Positions 9,976 through 23,400 of a stretch of DNA of 64,000 nucleotides are shown piece after piece (position 1 is the first letter of the stretch; every line of letters begins with the position of its first letter). The notes below the pieces were generated by a model, which saw only the letters and a program-made list of their open reading frames with translations, made no database searches and had not been told where the DNA came from. A program made the translations under genes and the position numbers. The stretch lies in NCBI RefSeq assembly GCF_019649055.1, contig NW_026570444.1:59903-123902 (forward strand). Direction: 5' to 3'. The DNA is from Paramacrobiotus metropolitanus. Its lineage: Eukaryota; Tardigrada; Eutardigrada; Parachela; Macrobiotidae.

Positions 9976-12178
9976 ATGATGGCCAGCAGAAAGCTGTATC
10001 GTATTCGTCAGCGTGCCCTGCAGTATGCAGTCTGGATTCTGGCCGTTGCGGTGCAAACGTTATTTACGGTCTTGGAATGGAGCGACTTCTGGCTGCAACC
10101 AGCGCCCGTCGCCACCCCGGACATCTTCACATGCGACAGCGGATTCTTGTGTTTCTTCATCAACGCCCAGTCACAGCTGTGCACCACCATTTCCCTGTTG
10201 TGCTTAACAGTGTTGGCGCTCCACGGCCGACAACTGGCCAGAACGCTGGCCGAGATGAAGAGCCTTGTAATGTCTCTGGATAAAGGTCACCGTGTGGAAT
10301 GGCAGCTGCGAAAGGCCTGGATGGGCCTGCACGTGCCAGTCCTCGCCTTCCTGACGTACGCCATGGTCGTCCTGCTGCAGCCGTTGGTCATAAGCCCGGA
10401 CGATGCCACTGCCACAAATTATGCTTTCTCAATGTGTCGCCGTACCAGCGCCACACACTCCGCCAGACCGTCGGGTTCAGCAGCATGGCGGCCGTGCAAG
10501 GCGTCCACTCCGCGCTGACACTGCTTCTCCTGGGATTCGGCTTGACGGCCAAATCGTTCAACCAGCAGTTGCGGCAGTATTCCACCAACAACCAACGCCG
10601 CAACAACCTCCGCCGCTTGGAAACGCTGGACGCCGCCGTGGACCAGTTGTTCTCCAGCACGAACGCCATCGTCGGCTGGCCGGTCGTCACGCTGTTCATG
10701 GTCTTCTTCGTCGCGGTTATGGAGGTTGTGGCACATCTGGTAGAATTTGCCAGCGATCTCACCAATGACGCCATCGTCCGTTTACTTGCCTTTCCGCTGT
10801 ATTACGCCTGTCTCGTCATCTCTATCGTGCTATTGGCGGAATGGAGTGCGGAGAAGGTACTGTACAAGCGTGTCCCGCCATTATCACAGCGATAAAATTC
10901 ATACAAATACACGATAAAATGCATTTATGACTACTTTAATTACAGTACATAATATTAAGAGCAAGTTTCTCATTGTAGTAAACTGTGTGTAGCGCAAATT
11001 TCGCGTAAAATGCGAGCTATCTTTGCATCTTCACAGTAGAAACTACCGGAGAAGCTTAAGCTTGTACGGTTACGTCCCGCATCTGTATAAATAATAATAA
11101 CAGAGATAAACACTACCCTAGGTAGCGGTGGTTGCGAACCACATTATTGCACGAGCGCGAGCGCCAGTACCACTGTGAAATGGTATTGGGATTGTGGAAT
11201 TGGAAAAGCGTGACGTACGCTCTTCGTGGCGTCAGACAAATTTAATGCTCTTGACGAAGACTTATTGCAGCACCTCGCGCTTCGCGCTCGGTGCAAACAA
11301 GTAGTGGTACTGGTCCGTAATAACAGCGCGACTCCATATCCTTTACGCGGATACTGTACATATACTTGGAAGTATACCGTTGTTTACCCTACAATAAAAA
11401 TTAATTAGTTATTTACAGTAAATAAATAAAATACAGCCATTTGAATTTAGTCACGAAATAACTTCTGCATAAAGCGTTATATAAATTTTTTGAATTAATA
11501 TCTAAGTTAACATGACACATGTGCTTTGTTGGTCTAGAAATTCGAAACTATTAAAACTTGGTACCGGATAATGGGCCAGAATCATGAGCAGGCAGTCCAG
11601 GAAAGCCGCCACAATGGGCAGGTGAGCAAATTTAATACGAACCAAGTAAGCAATGCATAGTATACAGCCGTATGCTTTCTGAATAGTTTTTCGAATATTA
11701 TGTAGTTTAATCCTTCGTTGGGGCAGGCATTGAGTGAGTCTAACGGATCGGGATATCAAGCTCTGGACAGCGCAAATCGCCATCCTTCACTCTTGACGCC
11801 GTACAGCTTGACCTGTAAATATTACTCCGCCGCGAAGTTCTTCGTTCTGAACCGTGCCGCATTGCTGCAGGTACCTAATCAGCATATGCAGCTGTCGTAA
11901 CCGTTCTTGGCCCTTTTAGTACACGTTTTACGTGGGTCCTTTCCGTACGCACTAAGCAGTAAATGACGAGTTAACGGTAGCAAAATGTACCATCGAAAAA
12001 CATAATATGCAAACGCCGGTCCATGGCGAGTACGCCGGTACTGGGCCATAAAGGATTAATTTTCTCCGTCGTATTCTACTCGTAGATGGCGGCGTACGTG
12101 CTGACGATTGTCTCGTTCATGTGGGCGCGTCGTGGAGTACCGGCACTGGCCGCTCGTGCTGCAGCTGCCGGACGTTGA
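9976..12178 (+). CDS. Gustatory-receptor-like 7TM protein, gene B (one frameshift)
   Basis: Paralogue of A, C and D. Exons: 9976-10856, 11580-11621, 11727-11870 and 12086-12178, with GT-AG junctions all in phase 0. Exon 1 opens ATGATGGCC and encodes KLYRIRQR followed by the six-TM block and ends EWSAEK. Around 10425-10431 one base is missing relative to C (CTTTCTCAAT against CTTTCTTTAAT), which throws the NYAFFNVSP region out of frame; every other part, including microexon 2 (NHEQAVQESRHNGQ), the CKYYSAAKFF exon and the TM7 exon, is intact. That pattern fits either a very young null allele or a one-base sequencing error. The upstream palindrome is present, so the promoter region looks preserved. 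Confidence 0.7.
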
Positions 12179-12283
12179 CCGACCGGTTCGCTGACAGACC
12201 ATCCTTTGCGTGTTAGCTACGTGTTTTACCGCACCTATCCTTTACGAGAATTCACTGCAGCTTCAATTTGTGGTGCATAGAAA

Positions 12284-12632
12284 TAGGTACTGTACAAGCT
12301 TGTCCCGTAATTTCCATCGCATCAGAGCAGCGAATTATATACATTCACGGGTGACGCCAACTCCATACCACGGCGCGTTTCGCCACACTATTTACGCTGC
12401 ACATACATTTTACGTGGCTGAGGCATGCCAAATGTTGATCGAAATTATAAACTATCGATACAAATTGTAAATGATAATTTTCTCATTTATAATTATCTGA
12501 AATCTTAAGGGGAGTGAAATTTGTCAGTGTTGTGAACGTAGTGTAGTGGTAATCGTTCATAGCGTAACTTCGCGCTGAATGCGTGCTGTCGGTACCTTTA
12601 CGATGGAAATTACGGGACAAGCTTGTACACGT
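12284..12632. mobile_element. Short MITE with 28-bp terminal inverted repeats
   Basis: A perfect 28-bp inverted repeat lies at 12292-12319 and 12601-12628, beginning GTACAAGCTTGTCCCGTAA. The interior of about 280 bp has no coding sense. Related single-ended sequence is seen at about 21768-21795 (AAATTACGGAACAAGCTTG). It lies just 3' of receptor B. The transposon superfamily cannot be told from the termini. Confidence 0.55.
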
Positions 12633-12744
12633 CTCCGCCTGTAGTGTGTAGAGTGTAAACCATTATAATACATGCATGATCCATTGCTGTGTGCACTTGT
12701 AGTGCAACTAAATGTACTCGTACTAAAGTAGATTTACTGCCTTT

Positions 12745-12825
12745 CTTGCACTTTTTCCTTCCTCTTTTGAAAATTCTGTTAAGGGCAGTTCAAAATTTTT
12801 CTTGCACCTTGGGACATAATATTAT
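12745..12825 (+). repeat. 3' flank of receptor B shared with C and D
   Basis: The stretch around TTTTGAAAATTCTGTTAAGGG and CACCTTGGGA aligns with the 3' flanks of C (33060-33115) and D (36525-36560, reversed). It marks the downstream extent of the duplicated receptor unit. Confidence 0.4.
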
Positions 12826-13037
12826 ATAATGCTAATGTGTGTAATGTTATTGTTTTTATGTATGGTGGAAAGTATAATGTGTGTAATGTTATTATAACGT
12901 TTTGATGCATTGTGGGGAATAAATATGACGATCCGGCTATAAACTGCTAGTGCACCATGGATCTCAATGTACAAAATTAATGTGCTTATGTATACCGTAA
13001 ATGTCATTATGTACGGTATTACATGACGTATGATGTA

Positions 13038-13972
13038 CAGAGGGTGTTCACGCCAAGTGCGGCCACTTTTTCATAAATTTAGTTCACGCTCGTCCGCAGA
13101 GTGTTTAATTTAACAACTTAATTATCTGAAAGCACTTTTTATCAGCTATCAATCCATCCAGTTTTCGTCAACTGCAAACTGTTTTGAAAATCACTGGAAT
13201 TTCAAAAGTAAAACAGGGTCTGCGGGAATCACGGAACAAATCGGAAAACGACGGCATACCATTTCTTCATAAAATTCACTCTAAAATTCTGTAATCTACG
13301 GTATGGTGTAAAGTAATTTTTAAAGAATAGTCAAGAGTCTTGTTGTTTAGTTTATATCCGATTCGTTGAGATTTGAGCTACTGGGGTGGTTCTTTGACTG
13401 TATAAGCCCTAGGGGTGGCCTGAAGGAGAGTTCCCCTTCCTTTCTTCCCTGGATACAGGTCTAGGAGGTCTTTCCGCGAAAATGACTGGAGCATATCTTA
13501 TGTAACAGACCTTGCAGTGGTAGTAGTAGTAAGAGAGAAGAAAAGTGCTGGGTTGATGCAGCGGCATTGAATCTGGGTTCCAAACGTCTCTCGCTCCAAG
13601 TTTTTTAGGTTTTTTTCATTTTTTCGTTTTCGAGTTTTTTCTCTTGCTGATGTTTTATCTTCTTTCATTCAAATTTCTTGTTTAGATGTTCTCATGGCTT
13701 ATCGAATAAAGTAACAACCTATACATTTCGAATGCTTCGAAATCTGGCAAATCGAAAAGTATGTAAAAAAAATGTTACAAGCGATAAATCACGGTACCTC
13801 ATTTAAACTTCTGTTTTTAGAGCCAATTTTCTTTTTCAAACATTTCAACAAACGTCAAATGGTAAGGCAGGCTTCAAATTAAATATAACAATAGCTTGCG
13901 ACAAATAACTCTGTTATGGAAATTTAATAGGAATTATTTTAGTTAGTGGCCGCACTTGGCGTGAACACCCTG
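13038..13972. mobile_element. Non-autonomous Tc1/mariner-like element, 935 bp
   Basis: Terminal inverted repeats of about 28-30 bp: the left end reads CAGAGGGTGTTCACGCCAAG and the right end is the complement ending GTGAACACCCTG. Both ends are bounded by TA (13036-13037 and 13973-13974), the target site of Tc1/mariner elements. The interior lacks a transposase frame, so movement would need a transposase in trans. It splits conserved 3' flank of the receptor B unit: 14026-14075 still aligns with 33300-33345 beyond receptor C. Confidence 0.65.
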
Positions 13973-14343
13973 TATATCGCCGCAAATGCGTACATAAATC
14001 ATTTACAATTACTATGTATCTGTGCGCATTAATTAGAATAGTCTACGACTTCTCTGCTGGGTTTCTTGTATTCTGTACGTGGTCGGTGCACTGTAAAATG
14101 ACAGGCATTAATTTTCGTTTCTACCGGAAAGAAAAATACGCATTACCAACATTCGCATTCGAGCACATTCCCAGTCCTAATGAAAACCGTAACTACCAAG
14201 GGAGATACGGATTTGAGGAGTAAAAATGTTTCGTTACGCACATTTGCAAAAACGTAAAATTAACGTACACAGTAGTCATAAAATAACGAAACCCGGTAGC
14301 AGTACCACGGTATAAGATACAGTACGGTAATACCGTTACACTC

Positions 14344-14979
14344 TTAAGGGAAGTGGGCCGGTACATGGTACCAAATTCGTGTACATGCCCGCAAACTTAA
14401 ACTTTCGCGCACTCAATATTTTGTTTTGTTTACATTCTGTAGCCAGAAGACTTGTTTACATTGGTGTTGGTGCAATATCGGTTCGAGTTATGTTAGAAAA
14501 TTCCAAGAGTTTAAATGCATTCAGGTGTCTTAAAGATCATTATGGACCGATCATCCTCAAATTTTGCACGTAAATGCACATAACCACGAAGAACGTTTTT
14601 ACACCGATCCACTGTTCTAGCATGTTTTTCAAATTTTAAAATGAATTTCAAAAGTTTTAAAATTCATTTTAAAATTTGAAAAAATCATGGAAGTCTGGAT
14701 CGGTGTAAAAACGACTTTCATGGACAGGCGCATTTACATGCTAAATTTGAGGGTGATCGGTCCATAATGAGACTTTTGGTACACCTAAATGCATCTAAAC
14801 TTTTTGGAATTTTCTAACAGCCATAACTCCCGAACCGGATGTTGCGCGCACAAACGGTTTTCACGCCAGTGTATACAAATTTACTGGCTACAGAATGTCA
14901 TAAACCGAAACAAAAATGTGTTTGGGAGTGCGCGAAAGTGAAAGTTTTCGCGCATGTACACGAATTTGGCGCCATGTAG
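14344..14979. mobile_element. Foldback MITE copy 1 (TTAA-flanked, about 640 bp)
   Basis: Two arms of nearly 300 bp are inverted copies of each other, meeting at about 14640-14660 (AATTTTAAAATGAATTT and its complement). Left end TTAAGGGAAGTGGGCCGGTACATGG; the right end is frayed. Inside each arm are GCACTCAAT/AGTGCGCGAAAG and a CGGATGTTGCGCGC block. Further copies at 22466-23153, 37203-37769, 37790-38040 (partial) and 61530-61814 (half). Intact outer ends finish TTCCCTTAA, which suggests a TTAA target like piggyBac-type elements. No coding capacity. Confidence 0.6.
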
Positions 14980-15355
14980 TAAGTATCATTATCCTACGCT
15001 AACGATCATAACATTATAAATCAATACACATTACACTATCATTAATAATGATTTTTTTTCATTACTGACATTACTATTACCTTTATTTATAGTTATCAGT
15101 TTATGTTATTAACACCACGATTACGATCGTCGGAATAATCCTCATTATTAATGCCACCTTTTTATTAAAAAATATGATGATCCTTGTACGAACGTCTTAC
15201 AAGGAGCGAGTCCATGACGATGTACTAAGAAAGTATGACCTTTCATAATTGTGCACAACCGGTCGTACAAGTGGATCATCACGAGTAAGGATGGTATCAT
15301 CTAGAGCAATGCTGGAGCATACTGTAAGATTAGTAACTACTCAGTAGCACGCTGC

Positions 15356-15625
15356 TCATCCACGTCGCCCAGGTATCTGATGATACGAGCCCCGCGGTTG
15401 GCGGAGCTGCGCGGCCGTCCGGTGGGCGCTGTCCGGCGCGGGAATGGCCATGCCCCATCCATATCCATGGCTGGCGTAGTCCTCCGCGTACTGTTCTTGT
15501 GGCGCCATCTGGCGAGCGAAGCCATACTGATACTGGTCAGGCTGATTATACTGCCACTGGGCCAGACTGCCGTGGATGAGCGCCGCGATGCAAACGGCCA
15601 CGCAACATACGCGGACGCTCGACAT
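15356..15625 (-). CDS. Small secreted peptide family member P2 (intact)
   Basis: An 89-residue single-exon precursor. Residues 1-22 form a clear signal peptide (MSSVRVCC, then a hydrophobic VAVCIAALIHG core and SLA), with likely cleavage before QWQYNQPDQ. The mature chain is rich in Gln, Tyr, Ala and Gly, with GFARQMAPQ, YAEDYA, GYGWGMAIPAPDS and a C-terminal PGRRG. No cysteines in the mature part, so no disulfide fold is expected. I chose the ATG at 15625 because it starts the signal peptide and aligns with P3; the frame is open to 15703. It is convergent with receptor B, with two transposons in the gap. No known family recognised. Confidence 0.65.
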   Translation of the reverse strand: MSSVRVCCVAVCIAALIHGSLAQWQYNQPDQYQYGFARQMAPQEQYAEDYASHGYGWGMAIPAPDSAHRTAAQLRQPRGSYHQIPGRRG

Positions 15626-15819
15626 TCCCGGTTGACGACGATTTAAGCAGCGGAAGATTGACTGTACGGACTGCGGAGGTTCTAGTGGGTCTGACAAGAG
15701 CACCGTAACATTCAGGTAGCCACTTTGAAATGATAAAGTCCCACGGTTATTCTGCAGACAGTGAGTAATTTGTTTACCATCAGTCAGTGTTTTGATTGAG
15801 CGCAGTTTTGCGACGGGCT

Positions 15820-15831
15820 CCGGTTGCCAGG
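15820..15831 (-). promoter_or_regulatory. Conserved peptide-gene upstream box, copy 2
   Basis: On the minus strand this reads CCTGGCAACCGG, about 195 bp upstream of the P2 start, followed by CGTCGCAAAACTGC, similar to the stretch after the P1 box. Confidence 0.5.
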
Positions 15832-15899
15832 GATAGTGTGTCTGTAGTTGGGTGTTCGTGACACTGCACTTTCCGAATATTCTACGACATCACCATTTA

Positions 15900-17310
15900 C
15901 ACGCTGACAATTAATCGGCGCTTGCAATAATTATGTTCAAAGCAATTAAGAATAATAATTATTTACTGTTTTTATTCCAATTAGGTATAATAAAATTTAT
16001 TATTTGTTGTAGTAAGAGGAACATGTTTTTGTACACAGCACAGCACCACTTTATTCTGTGTACTATTCGCTAATAGCATGTATTACGCATACCGCCTACT
16101 CTGTACAAACAAGCACCGACGTGCCCATAATAAACTGCGTACTGATTAGGTTTACTTGTTTTATGTGCGGCCAGTTAATTAAGTAAGTACTTACCTTTGT
16201 AATGTAATGTTTATATTTTTAATTAGATGTTCGCGTTGTTGTTACTTGTTGTATTCGGTATTTTTGTGACGGTGTTTTAAACGCCGCTCAAGGATATGCA
16301 GGTATCCAATAAAAACCTTATCAATCCACCGTAAGAACACGAACAGTTCCCCATACACTCATCGTATGATGTAATTGATAATTTTAAATAAAAATTGTTT
16401 AGGGTGCTAAGTTGCGAAATTTGTACTTGCTCATTCGAGACGTTTCCACAGAGAGCCTAAAATAGTGTCAATTATTAGACACAAGTGTCAATCTTTAAAA
16501 TTTTTTGTCAAACTTTACGGTAAAAACTGTCAATCTTTTGAAAGTCGAAAAATGCAATAAGAAAGCCGAGGGGTATGGGATTTAAAAAATATTAAAGATA
16601 TAAAAAAGATTACTGATTTTTACATTGAATCACGCAATACGCGAAGCGCACTACAAGTCATTACATCCGTCTATTGCTCAGTTCCTAAGAGCATATTACA
16701 ATGGCGAGCCGTATTGTTTCAAACGAATGGCAGTACTGAATGCAGTGGTCGGGCATTAGGATGAGAAGTACTGAGTTGTCGTTGGCTCGCGTTGTAGCGG
16801 CAACCCCGCATTCATGTGACGTTGAGCTTGCAACCTTTTTCAAAGACTCGTTGCACTCTACCTTGACTGACAGAACGCAGCCAAACTACCTACCTAAACG
16901 TCCAGATTAACATGCCATTGCCTCCTTTAGCTGAGTTCGGTGTGTGTCCTGCTGTCAGGCTTTGGGCCGCTAATTGGATAGAAGAGAAAAACCGGGGCCC
17001 AAGCACCAAACCACCGACTAAGAAGTTACACACTTATTTTAATGGGACTCTCCGTTAATTTTCATGTTGCATCTGATTTACTAATTTGGATTATAAAATC
17101 GTTTTCTCAGGCTATCTAGTTGGCTATTTTTTATACAGCGGAATATATTGAGATTTCAGATTACGTAAATTAACGGCAATGCGTTACAACGCGTCTCGTT
17201 CGATAAGCTTTTGTTCAACTGAATTTTTTTCTTCGTTTCTTCGAAGCTAGAGTAGTGTCTTCAAACTGATTTTATTCTGTGCTTAAATAAATTCAGCGCT
17301 TTTGCATTTG
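15900..17310. other. Intergenic DNA, no gene recognised
   Basis: AT-rich sequence without recognisable coding, RNA or repeat structure beyond short TGTCAA runs near 16465-16530. Confidence 0.5.
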
Positions 17311-17314
17311 TGCT

Positions 17315-17400
17315 TTTGCATCAACGCCCAAAATCAGCTGTGCGCGACGAATTCCCTCGTCTGCGGTCGACAATTGCCGAATCCCGTGCCGGCTAACCGA
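17315..17400 (+). pseudogene. Tiny relic of receptor exon 1
   Basis: The stretch around GCATCAACGCCCAAAATCAG encodes INAQNQLCAT, matching the FFINAQSQLCATISL segment of exon 1, and continues into GGTCGACAATTG, matching the GRQL segment after a deletion. Only this island is left. Confidence 0.45.
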
Positions 17401-18480
17401 ATTCGAGCATCAGCAGCGCTGTTGCGGCTGAGATTCGTGTTACCCGGCCAAGTCGTTCGGTAAGCAATTGCACCGCATTTCTGTGACCGCTGCTCATTTC
17501 TATACGTGTTGAGAATAAATACCATTTATGTAAATTCCCAACTGCATTGACCGATGCGAAGGAGTGTTGGTGTGGATCATGCTTTATACAGTGAAGCCGC
17601 TACGTCAACCGTACCAGTATATCAATATCAATAGATCCATATATCGCTACGTCCTTATTTTGTGGAAAATATCTCCTAATTCGAGATTAAAATTGTGAAA
17701 CTTCTGATGGTTTTATAAAATCCAGCATACTTTCAAAGCTTCCTACCTGTAGCTTGAAAACAACTTTCGGTTTTCGGAACGTTTCTTAAAACGTTCAGAC
17801 TTTCAGTACTGCGTTTAAAGTTCATAGAAATTTCCAGTTGTTGTTGTTGAGGGTTTTACAGCGTAGTCCTTGATTGGACCATTGCTCCAACAACTTCTGG
17901 TTGAAGTCATCTGTTCATGACAGCGGTGTTGGAATGTCAGCAAATTGTGGAAACAGCCTAAAATATTGGAATTTTAAAGATTGACGCCCCATGTGGGGGG
18001 AGGGGGGCTGCGGGCCGGGTGGGGGTGGGCAAGATTGTTTAAACTACGAAAAGCATGCACAAGGATTTTTGTATGTATTGTGAATGCCAAACGCTACTTC
18101 TGTACAAGTATACATAAGCAAATTTATCTGAATACAGCCGCACATGTGCGGTGGGGCAAATATCTGAGCGTACAGATAGTGCAGTGCCAGTGGTGGCGTA
18201 GCTAAAACGCTTTCGTCACTGATTTCTTTACGGGGCATTTACAAGAAAGCGGTTCAAGCTTTTTTGAAAATTTCAAGTGCTCTGTAAAGGGTACATCCTG
18301 ATTAATCGGAAGAGGAAAAAACCCGAAAGAAAAATCGGTTTGTAGAAAATGTTATTTAGGGTGTTTCACTTAAACGACCATCGCCCATTTACTTATCATA
18401 ATGTTTCGCTAAAACGACCATACGATGTCTACGAGACACCAGAACAACAGCCAGAACTGTAAGATTTGCTATAAACAGCC
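17401..18480. other. Intergenic DNA with a G-rich tract
   Basis: Holds a G-rich tract at about 17990-18025 and two copies of a short AAACGACCAT unit near 18374 and 18413. No gene seen. Confidence 0.4.
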
Positions 18481-18529
18481 ACATGTCAGATGTTGGAAAA
18501 GGCATGAAGTATTTCTCCGTTTTCTGATA

Positions 18530-20310
18530 TGTTGATTGGGAAGTTTCTTTGGAAAGCAAACGGAAGACAAGCGCTGCAAGTTTTGGAGATTAACTGGCAG
18601 TCAGATGCTGGTACTGTGGTGCAAGATGAATGGCAACGCACGCATGTGATGCTATTAATAGCGTTTAGCATGCAAGTTGCAGACGCTATTAAATCCTCCG
18701 AAAACCAAGGTGGTTGCACTAACGATGCTTGTACCGTGTGCAAGTGGAAGTAAATTAATGCAAATAGAAAACACCAAGTTTAGAACGAGCTTGCAGAGCA
18801 GCAGCGCTCATACGTGGCCTTGCGCACTGAACAGTCACAGCTCTAGAATTATATTTAGAACAGGAAGGCGTACTTTCCATGTAACGCGTCCTTATATAAT
18901 ATTATAACAATCATTAAGTATCTACTCCGCAAATCATCAATAACACAGTGTATTGTAGACCGGAAATTCCGGTTTGGTATGGGGTAGATCATGCAGTTGC
19001 GCAGGCACCGGATAAATATGTCACCTTCAGCGCGGGATCTTGCTACAACTGTAAATAGGCATGATTTATTTAATCATTCATATAATATCAAGAGCAGACA
19101 ACCCGGTTAAAGGAACTCAGCGCCCTGTCGGTCGGTGTCACAGAGAATATTAGCGATAACTGGGGAGAACCGATGTTAGTTGCGTCTTAATCACCCGATT
19201 TTTCATCGCTAAGTGCAGCTGATTTACCAAATACGAAAAAAGCAAGATTACAAGTTCCTTTAAACAAACAAGTGCACAAGTGTAAGCGGGGTTGGTATTA
19301 AAAGCATCGCATTACGGGAAAATCCATCTAAGCATGCCGTCAGCGTTTTTGATGTACATGCCATCTATACGCTGTACGTTCGATGCCATCTCTACGCAGT
19401 CACATACTGCTCCATGCGCATGCATTCTCGCTCTTCAGCATGCTTTCATAAGCCCGCTTCTGCGGCATATAGATAGTAAGTACTCAAAAGCACGGTATTA
19501 ACAGTAAATACCCCTGTGCTGTACTTATGGTGCTTAGTCTTATACTGATACCACATACTGTATGTGCTGCTCATTTTGATTTCGTTTTGCACCCTATAAA
19601 ATGAATTAATTCTCCAGTGTAAACCGCGTCACGCAGGTTGGTTTATGCAGTACAGTACCATTCTTCCCTGTCCTTCGTGGTTTATCACGGATTGAAAAAC
19701 TGAGAGTGCTGTAGAGAGGGATTTATTTTATGCCATTGCATGCGAGACATTTGGCAGTTGGTGTTTGGCCGCAATTGTTTTGTTAAAGGAGATCGGTAAG
19801 AAAGTGTTTATTAGAGCGGATGAGAGTCGCTACACTTGGTTTTTGCTTCAGCGTTTAAGTTTGGAAAGAATGTAATCGGCAATATACATTCAGTTAACAA
19901 GGGTTGCGGGCGATGGTACACTACTTGATAGTTAAAATTTAAGCATTAAAAAGCAACCAAAATCTCTTCGGAAAAGCAGCAGGACGCGCTCCTCCAGTTA
20001 TGTTCCAAATTTTACGGCAGATAAAATGTAAGAATTAACTTAACGCCGTACCAAATACTCCCAAGACTCCCGTCACTAGAGGATAAGAAGGGATACCTTC
20101 TTTGCCAAAAAATATTTCGAACAAAAATACTGGAATACTTTGAATTTTCTGTTTCTGTCATGAGCATTTACGGTTGGATTAGGGAAGCTGAACAATTGTA
20201 CAATTGTATTTAACACGTGGGAGGAACTGCACCCACCAAACCGCCAACCGGGGCTTCCGGTCTGCGCTGCCTTCAGAAAGTGTTTACCTTGTACAGCAAC
20301 AGAAAATTTT
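18530..20310 (+). repeat. Duplicated flank upstream of receptor C
   Basis: Aligns piecewise and in order with 8220-9520 upstream of receptor B. At about 20155-20290 it contains the distal block with GAGCATTTACGGTTGGATT, ACCCACCAAACC and CCGGTCTGCGCTGC. I could not find the palindromic box that A, B and D have, so C may differ in regulation. Confidence 0.45.
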
Positions 20311-20451
20311 GTGTTTTCTTTTTTGTGGACTGAATACTCTTTTGCAAATCGGCCAATGATAAGCAGGAGTACCAAAGTCGTATACTAGTGCGTACCGCTA
20401 TTTTTATTGGCTGTATAGCGTAACTGTTTTTGTCTAATTAGAGGTACTTAC

Positions 20452-23400
20452 ATGATGGACAGTAAGAAGCTGTACCGAATCCGTCAGCATACCGCGCAGA
20501 ACGCTGTGTGGATTTTGGCTGTTGCCGTGCAAGCGTTATTTACGGTCTTGGAGTGGAGCGACTTCTGGCTGCAACCAGGGCCAGCCACCACGCAAAACAG
20601 ATTCCTGTGTTTTTTCATCAACGCGCAATCAGCGCTGTGCGCGACCATTTCCCTGTTATGTTTAACCGCGTTGGCGCTGCACGGCCGACAACTGGTCAGA
20701 ACGTTGGCCGAGATGCGGAGCGTCGTGATTTCCCTGGAGAAAGGTCACTGCGTGGAACGGCAGCTACGAACGGCCTGGATGGGCCTGCACGTGCTTGTCC
20801 TCGGGTTTTTAACGTACGCCCTGGTCCTTCTGCTGCAGCCGTTGGCCATAAGCCCGGACGATGCCAATACCACCAATTACGCTTTCTTTAATGTGTCGCC
20901 GCAGCAGCGCCAGACACTGCGCCAGACCATCAGAATCAGCGCAATGGCGATCATTCAAGGCGCTTACTCCACGGTGACTCTCCTGCTACTTAGATTTGGC
21001 TATACGGCAAAGTCCTTCAATCAGCAGTTGCGAGAATACTCCGCAAACAACCGACACCGCAGCAACATCCGCCGGATGGAAACGCTGGACGCCGCCATGG
21101 ACCAGTCGTTCGACAGCACGGACGCCATCGTCGGCTGGCCGGCGGTGACGTTGTTTCTGGTCTGCTTCGTTGCCATTATGGAGGGTGTGGCACATATTGT
21201 GGAGTTTCCCAATGAGCTCGCTAGTGACAACATCGCTAGACTACTGGCTTTTCCGCTCTATTATGGCTGCCTCGTCATCTCTACCGTGCTACTGGCGGAA
21301 TGGAGTGCGAAGCAGGTACGGTTACGCATCGTATCTGTCAGTACGTATCGACTGCGCGCCCCAGTTTCCTTTACACAATACTTACATGCGCAGTATTTCT
21401 AATATATTGTGGGTGGTCTAAATCCTTAACTACGTCAAAGCCTTAAAGGTAAAGTACAATCTTGCCCCGCATATTTCTGTCGTAAACATACAGATAGCGC
21501 GAATTTAGTACGACGATTGTAAATACACTACGCTTACTAGTATGTCGAAATACTCCTGTAAATATTTATCGATATTTTATATGGATATTTAAATTTATAT
21601 TGATTATTTTAATTTATAAGGATATTTTATAATTTGGATCGATATTTAGCATGCATCAGCCGTGCCAAATGCATGTATGAGCGTAACTAGTGTGGCATGG
21701 AGCGCCGTAATATGGAGTTTGGCGTTTAACCCGTGAATTTGTATTTGTCGCTGGGTTTATCCGCTAGAAATTACGGAACAAGCTTGCACAATGATTAAAA
21801 TTGATGAAAATATTATTTCCGCATAGGACGTTAATAAAAATAAATGAAGAATAGAATTAAAATAAATTTACTACCTTGTCTATTCAGCAGGTGTGCTCTC
21901 TGTGCTTTAGAGATTTGAAACAATTATAATATGGAGCCGGATGATCACTCAAAATAATGAGCAGCCCGTCCAGGAAAGCCGCCAGAATGGGAATGGGCAG
22001 GTAAGCAAAATCAGTATAGCACTAGTCTGCAATCGATACGTACTCTGTAGTACGTGCTACGTACTAACCTGGCGCATACTCTAAAACAAATCGTGTGCTG
22101 TGTTGTTTCTGCATATGTCTGTATTAGTTTTACGTACTCGTGAGTTGAGATTGTTCTCTTAATACAAGCAGCCTGTACAACGGCCAGGAGCGGAAGTGCC
22201 GTTACTAATCGCAGTTGCGGCACAATCGTTTACTGCTTAATTAGCAAATTTTGTCGCTGCAACAGGTGGGACTGGCATCGGGCGGAAAAACTGAGCCTAT
22301 GGGTCATCCAATGCCGGATACCATCAGTCGCAATCGTTTACTCGTGGCGCCGTACGACAGCTTAACCTGCAAATATTACACCGCCGCGGAATTCTTCTTG
22401 TTGAACCGTGCCGCATTGCTGCAGGTAATCACTAATCAGCATATTCAGCGGTGACTGTTCTATACGGCCGGGATTTGCCCCGTACATAGCACCAAATTTG
22501 TGTACATTGACGGGAACATTCACCTTCGCACACTTCCAAACACTTTTTTGGGTTGTTTTTTGAAATTGTGTGGCCAAATGATTTGTATACATAGGCGTGA
22601 AATCGGTTTGTGCGCGCAACATCCGGTTGCGGAATTATCAGGGTAACAAAATTCCAAAAAGTTTAAATGCATTAAGGTGTACCAAAAGTGTCGTTATAGA
22701 CCGATACCTTTCAAATTTTGCACATAAATGCACGTAACCATGAAGATCGGTCTTACACGGATCCAGACTTGTACGATTTTTTCAACTTTTTAAATGAATT
22801 TTAAAATTTGTGAAATTCATCTTAAAATTGTAAAAACATGCTAGAACAGTGGATCGGTGTAAGAACGATCGTCAGGGTTATGCGCATTTACGTGCAAAAT
22901 TTGAAAGGGATCGGTCCATAGTGACACTTTTGGTACACCTGAATCCAGTAAAAGTTTTTAGAATTTTGTTACCCTCATAACTCCGCAGCCGGATATTGCG
23001 CGCGCGAACGGATTTCACACTTATGTATAAAATTCTTTCGGCTACAAAATCCCATAAAGCAATGCAGAAAAGTGTTTGGGAGTGCGCGACAGCGAAGGTT
23101 TCCGTGGATGTTTCGGTCCTGTGTACCGGGCCCAATCCCTTAATTAGTACTACACCATCTGCAAGTACAGTAACGCCAAAAGAATACATTAATTATCCTC
23201 CACCGGTGTAGAGAGTACTCTGCATGAACCGGCTGCACGGTACTTAGATGGCACAGTAGGTTTTATTACATTTAGCTCATCGTGTGTCGCTTTAGTAGAA
23301 ATAGTACTTTTGTCGTGTATAAGCGTTCACGCTGGTTAGAGCTCCATGAACTATCTTTACTCTTCCACGCCTGTAAATGTCAGTCGGTAGGCCCTCGTAC

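Noticed and set aside
10299-10895. A second, independent gene starting at 10299
   Set aside because: It is the downstream part of receptor B exon 1 after the one-base frameshift, not a separate gene.
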